From Actinomycetes bacterium (GTDB lineage: Bacteria > Actinomycetota > CALGFH01): 38,065 nucleotides of DNA. A program made the translations under genes and the position numbers. The stretch covers positions 1 to 38,065 of the forward strand of contig DASYUT010000155.1 in NCBI GenBank assembly GCA_036000965.1, given 5' to 3'. Below, in pieces: positions 35,061 to 38,065 of the stretch (position 1 is its first letter; each line of letters starts with the position of its first letter). Under the pieces are notes generated by a model that was not told where the DNA came from, did not search any database, and saw only the letters and a list, made by a program, of their open reading frames with translations.

Positions 35061-35891
35061 TCATCGACCCCTGCCCTTGCGGCGGCGGCGGATGATGAGC
35101 TGGTCGGACGGCTTGCGGCGCCGGGTCCGGCCCTCGGGCCTGCCCCACGGGGTGGTGGGGTGGCGCCCGCCGGAGCTCTTGCCCTCGCCACCGCCGAGCG
35201 GGTGGTCAACCGGGTTCATGGCCACTCCGCGCACGCTCGGGCGCTTGCCCTTCCAGCGCATGCGACCGGCCTTGCCCCAGCTGATCAGCTCCTGCTCGGC
35301 ATTGCCGACCTCGCCCACCGTCGCTCGGCAGGCGATCTGCACCTGGCGGATCTCCCCGGAGGGCAGCCGGAGCGTGGCCATCGGGCCCTCCTTGGCCACC
35401 AGCTGCGTGCCCGAGCCGGCCGAGCGGGCCAGCTTGGCCCCCCCGCCCGGGCGGAGCTCGATGTTGTGAACGACCGTGCCGACCGGGATATTCCGCAGCG
35501 GCAGGGCGTTGCCCGGCTTGATGTCGGCGCCCTCGCCCGACTCCACCGTGTCGCCGACCTTGAGGCGGGTGGGCGCGATGATGTAGCGCTTCTCGCCGTC
35601 GGCGTAGTGGAGCAGGGCGATGCGGGCGGTCCGGTTCGGGTCGTACTCGATCCCGGCCACCTTGGCCGGCACCCCGTCCTTGTCCCTGCGGAAGTCCACG
35701 ACGCGGTAGCGCTGCTTGTGGCCGCCGCCCTGGTGGCGGGTGGTGATCCGCCCGTGGACGTTGCGGCCGCCCTTGCGGGGGCTCGGGGCCAGCAGCGACT
35801 TCTCGGGGGTCTTCTTCGTCACCTCGACGAAGTCGGCCACGGAGCTGCCGCGCCGCCCCGGCGTGGTTGGCTTGTGCTTGCGGATGCCCAT
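35061..35891 (-). CDS. rplB: 50S ribosomal protein L2
   Basis: Large-subunit protein essential near the peptidyl-transferase centre. The 276-residue product has [60 protein letters not shown], the KOW-like core and [20 protein letters not shown], with the conserved His of the DHPLGGGEG motif, and a basic end. ATG at 35891, two bases after the rplW stop. Length and motifs are normal. Confidence 0.98.
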   Translation of the reverse strand: MGIRKHKPTTPGRRGSSVADFVEVTKKTPEKSLLAPSPRKGGRNVHGRITTRHQGGGHKQRYRVVDFRRDKDGVPAKVAGIEYDPNRTARIALLHYADGEKRYIIAPTRLKVGDTVESGEGADIKPGNALPLRNIPVGTVVHNIELRPGGGAKLARSAGSGTQLVAKEGPMATLRLPSGEIRQVQIACRATVGEVGNAEQELISWGKAGRMRWKGKRPSVRGVAMNPVDHPLGGGEGKSSGGRHPTTPWGRPEGRTRRRKPSDQLIIRRRRKGRGR

Positions 35892-35893
35892 GG

Positions 35894-36184
35894 CTACTTG
35901 GCCTCGAAGATCTCGATCTTGTCGTCCGGGTGGAGCGTCACCAGGGCGCGCTTGGTGGACTTGCGGACGCCCACGACCTGCCTGGTCCGCTTCCGCTTGC
36001 CCTTGCGGTTCAGGGTGTTCACGTTGGTCACGCGCACGGAGAAGATGGCCTGGACGGCCTCCTTGATCTCCGTCTTGTTGGCGTCCGGACGGACGATGAA
36101 GGTGTAGGTGTTGGCGTCCAGCAGCGCGTAGGACTTCTCGCTGACCACCGGCGACAGCACCACCTCGCGGGGATCCTTGGTCAC
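35894..36184 (-). CDS. rplW: 50S ribosomal protein L23
   Basis: Exit-site docking protein for trigger factor and SRP. The 96-residue product has [60 protein letters not shown] and ends [10 protein letters not shown]. The start is GTG at 36184, behind GGAGGAG and overlapping the rplD stop as GTGA. The longer open frame upstream is a shadow of rplD. Confidence 0.97.
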   Translation of the reverse strand: MTKDPREVVLSPVVSEKSYALLDANTYTFIVRPDANKTEIKEAVQAIFSVRVTNVNTLNRKGKRKRTRQVVGVRKSTKRALVTLHPDDKIEIFEAK

Positions 36185-36861
36185 GACTCCTCCCCGTCCT
36201 CGAGGACCAGCTCGTCCTGGTCGGCGGTGGCGGCGGTGACGCCCCGGCCGCAGAACGCGTCCAGCGAGTCGCGGGTGAAGACGACCACGTCGCTGGCGAG
36301 CACGTCGTAGGTGTTGAGCTGGTCGAAGGTGAGTAGGTGGACCCAGCCCAGGTTGCGGAAGCTCTTGATCGCCGCGTCCTCGAGCCCGTCCACGACGAGC
36401 AGCACCTTGCGCCCGTCGAGGCCCAGGGTGGCCAGCAGCTCGGCCGCCCTGCTCGTCTTCGGGGTGTCGAAGTCGAGGGCGTCGAGCACCAGGAGGTTCC
36501 CGCCGGCGCGACGGTCGGTGAGGGCCGAGCGCAGGGCGAGCACCTTCTCCTTCTTGTTCACCCGGAACGAGTGGTCGCGCGGGCGCGGCCCGAAGACCAC
36601 GCCCCCGCCGGTCCACTGGGGCGCACGGATGGAACCCTGCCTGGCCCGGCCGGTGCCCTTCTGGCGCCACGGCTTCTTGCCGCCGCCCCGCACCTCCGAC
36701 CGGGTCTTGGTCGAGTGGGTGCCGGCTCTGGCCGCCGCCAGCTGCGCCCGCACCACCTGGTGCATGACGGGCACGTTGACCTCCACGTCGAAGACCTCGT
36801 CGGGCAGGTCGACGGTGCCCGACTTCGCGCCGCTCGCGTCGACCACGTCGATGCTGGCCAT
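36181..36861 (-). CDS. rplD: 50S ribosomal protein L4
   Basis: Tunnel protein; in E. coli it represses its own operon, which is not evident here. The 226-residue product has [40 protein letters not shown], the rRNA-binding arm [40 protein letters not shown] and [20 protein letters not shown], with about 15 acidic residues past the usual end. ATG at 36861 overlaps the rplC stop as TGATG. Confidence 0.97.
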   Translation of the reverse strand: MASIDVVDASGAKSGTVDLPDEVFDVEVNVPVMHQVVRAQLAAARAGTHSTKTRSEVRGGGKKPWRQKGTGRARQGSIRAPQWTGGGVVFGPRPRDHSFRVNKKEKVLALRSALTDRRAGGNLLVLDALDFDTPKTSRAAELLATLGLDGRKVLLVVDGLEDAAIKSFRNLGWVHLLTFDQLNTYDVLASDVVVFTRDSLDAFCGRGVTAATADQDELVLEDGEES

Positions 36862-37604
36862 CAGCCACGCACCTCCTTGGCTGACCCGGGGGCCGGCCTT
36901 GAGCCCCCGGACCCCTGGGCTGACCCGGGGGCCGGCCTTGAGCCCCCGGACCCGTGCGACCGGACGGAGGAGCGAAGCATGAGCAGGCCGCGCTTGGGAC
37001 CGGGCACGGCGCCGCGGACCAGCAACAGGTTGCGGTCCGGGTCGACCTTGACGACCTCGAGGTTGAGCACGGTGACGCGCTCGTGGCCCATGTGCCCGGC
37101 CATGCGCATGCCCTTGAAGATGCGGCCCGGGGTGGCGCAGGCGCCGACCGAGCCGGGCGAGCGGTGCTTGCGCTCGGTGCCGTGCGAGGCCGGAAGGCCG
37201 GCGAAGCCGTGGCGCTTCATGACCCCGGCGGTGCCCTTGCCCTTGGAGACGCCGACCACGTCGACCCGGTCGCCCGAGGCGAACACGTCCGCCTTGAGCT
37301 GCTGGCCGGGCGAGTAGTCGCCGGCCGAGGCCGTGCGCAGCTCGACCAGGTGGCGCTTGGGCTCGGACCCGGCCTTGGCGAAGTGCCCGGCCCGCGGCTT
37401 GGTCACCTTGCGGGACGCGATGTCGCCGAAAGCGAGCTGGACGGCTGGGTAGCCGTCGCGCTCGACCGACTTCACCTGCGTCACCGTGCAGGGCCCGGCC
37501 TGGATGACCGTCACCGGCACCACGCGGGCGTTCTCGTCGAACACCTGGGTCATCCCCAGCTTGGTCCCGAGGATGCCCTTGAAGTTGGCGGTTGTGGCAC
37601 TCAT
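36861..37604 (-). CDS. rplC: 50S ribosomal protein L3 with duplicated C-terminal tail
   Basis: Early assembly protein near the peptidyl-transferase centre. The 247-residue product has [20 protein letters not shown] (8-27), [73 protein letters not shown] and [20 protein letters not shown]. After the normal end ([20 protein letters not shown]) it carries two 13-residue copies of [14 protein letters not shown] from a 39-bp duplication. ATG at 37604 overlaps the rpsJ stop as ATGA. Confidence 0.97.
   Translation of the reverse strand: MSATTANFKGILGTKLGMTQVFDENARVVPVTVIQAGPCTVTQVKSVERDGYPAVQLAFGDIASRKVTKPRAGHFAKAGSEPKRHLVELRTASAGDYSPGQQLKADVFASGDRVDVVGVSKGKGTAGVMKRHGFAGLPASHGTERKHRSPGSVGACATPGRIFKGMRMAGHMGHERVTVLNLEVVKVDPDRNLLLVRGAVPGPKRGLLMLRSSVRSHGSGGSRPAPGSAQGSGGSRPAPGSAKEVRG
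36879..36955. repeat. 39-bp tandem duplication with hairpins at the rplC 3' end
   Basis: Copies begin at 36879 and 36918 and share GGCTGACCCGGGGGCCGGCC and the following TTGAGCCCCCGGACCC. Each can pair CCGGGGGC with GCCCCCGG, the stem of the REP-like family, yet both lie inside the rplC reading frame (13 codons each). The second copy in the list is the one nearer the L3 core. Confidence 0.9.
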
Positions 37605-37906
37605 AGCTTGATCTCGATGTCCACGCCGGCCGGGAGGTCCAGGCGCATGAGGCTGTCAACGGTCTTGGGGGTGGGGTCGAGGATGTCGATGAGGCGCTTG
37701 TGGGTGCGCATCTCGAAGTGCTCCCTCGAGTCCTTGTCAACGTGAGGGCTGCGGATCACGCAGTAGACCGACTTCTCGGTCGGCAGCGGGACCGGCCCGG
37801 CCACGCGCGCGCCCGTGCGAGTCACCGTGTCGACGATCTTGCGCGCCGACTGGTCGATGATCTCGTGGTCGTACGCCTTCAGGCGGATACGGATCTTCTG
37901 GTTCAT
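37601..37906 (-). CDS. rpsJ: 30S ribosomal protein S10 (NusE)
   Basis: Head protein that also acts as NusE in transcription antitermination. The 101-residue product has [80 protein letters not shown] and ends [11 protein letters not shown]. The ATG at 37906 is fixed by the conserved N terminus. It is the first S10-operon gene, 19 nt after the tuf stop; no separate promoter fits in that gap, so it is probably read through from tuf or from inside tuf. Confidence 0.98.
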   Translation of the reverse strand: MNQKIRIRLKAYDHEIIDQSARKIVDTVTRTGARVAGPVPLPTEKSVYCVIRSPHVDKDSREHFEMRTHKRLIDILDPTPKTVDSLMRLDLPAGVDIEIKL

Positions 37907-37925
37907 CTGGCTGCCCGGCCCTTCG

Positions 37926-38065
37926 CTACTTGAGGATTTTGATGACGCGGCCGGCGCCGACGGTGCGGCCACCCTCCCGGATCGCGAACCGCAGCCCCTC
38001 CGCCATCGCGATCGGCTGGATCAGGCGCACCGTCATCTCGGTGTGGTCACCCGGCATCGCCATCT
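37926..38065 (-). CDS. tuf: Elongation factor Tu, C-terminal end, cut by window edge
   Basis: EF-Tu delivers aminoacyl-tRNA to the ribosome. The visible 46 codons read [43 protein letters not shown] and TAG, which is the end of domain 3 and matches the family closely. The rest lies past the right edge. tuf directly before rpsJ is the standard str-S10 junction. Confidence 0.97.
   Translation of the reverse strand, partial: MAMPGDHTEMTVRLIQPIAMAEGLRFAIREGGRTVGAGRVIKILK

Overview
The window is a high-GC bacterial chromosome segment read almost entirely on the minus strand. The gene order tuf - S10 - spc - alpha operons - truA - rplM - rpsI - glmM - glmS - acpS - nnr - alr - tsaE / tsaB - rimI - tsaD - groES - groEL is the conserved actinobacterial order, as are the short-lid adenylate kinase, the S14 type Z protein and a CIRCE-controlled groESL. 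The four-cysteine (zinc, C+) ribosomal protein S4 is unlike the cysteine-free S4 of Streptomyces and Mycobacterium. I therefore infer a deep-branching or uncultured member of the Actinomycetota; the sequence alone does not give a genus.

Layout from right to left, the direction of transcription. (1) 38065-19111: the 3' end of tuf, then rpsJ-rplC-rplD-rplW-rplB-rpsS-rplV-rpsC-rplP-rpmC-rpsQ, rplN-rplX-rplE-rpsN-rpsH-rplF-rplR-rpsE-rpmD-rplO-secY-adk-map, then a likely new promoter before infA-rpmJ-rpsM-rpsK-rpsD-rpoA-rplQ-truA-rplM-rpsI. (2) 18166-18948: a lone plus-strand gene for a membrane-anchored exported protein, ending in a strong bidirectional hairpin. (3) 17997-6272: an envelope and housekeeping cluster with glmM, a small membrane protein, glmS, a second small membrane protein, acpS, nnr, alr, an alpha/beta hydrolase, a P1-family peptidase, an FmdB zinc ribbon, a family 4 uracil-DNA glycosylase and tsaE. 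(4) 4443-6231: two plus-strand regulators, a degenerate receiver-GGDEF protein and a glycine-rich PadR repressor, inserted between tsaE and the rest of the t6A genes. (5) 4189-1: tsaB-rimI-tsaD, then groES and a truncated groEL behind a CIRCE operator.

The genes serve translation (ribosome, IF-1, EF-Tu, t6A and pseudouridine tRNA modification, Met removal), protein export and folding (SecY, GroES/EL), transcription (RpoA), cell wall precursors (UDP-GlcNAc through GlmS/GlmM, D-Ala through Alr), lipid carrier activation (AcpS), metabolite repair (Nnr) and uracil removal from DNA. Many are linked by 1-4 nt stop/start overlaps.

No defence, secondary-metabolite or mobile-element system is present. 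What stands out is repeat structure laid over ordinary genes: tandem duplications, often of whole codons and often carrying the 3' end and stop codon of a gene into the next gap; a dispersed 80-bp intergenic element that supplies the Shine-Dalgarno of both tsaD and rplX; a REP-like hairpin family inside the ribosomal operon; and a 78-codon repeat-built frame that exactly fills the rimI-tsaD gap. The degenerate GGDEF protein with an intact I-site is the best candidate for an undescribed regulatory function. No stretch longer than 300 bases lacks a gene; the longest gaps are map-infA (279 nt), tsaB/GGDEF (253 nt) and GGDEF-PadR (250 nt).
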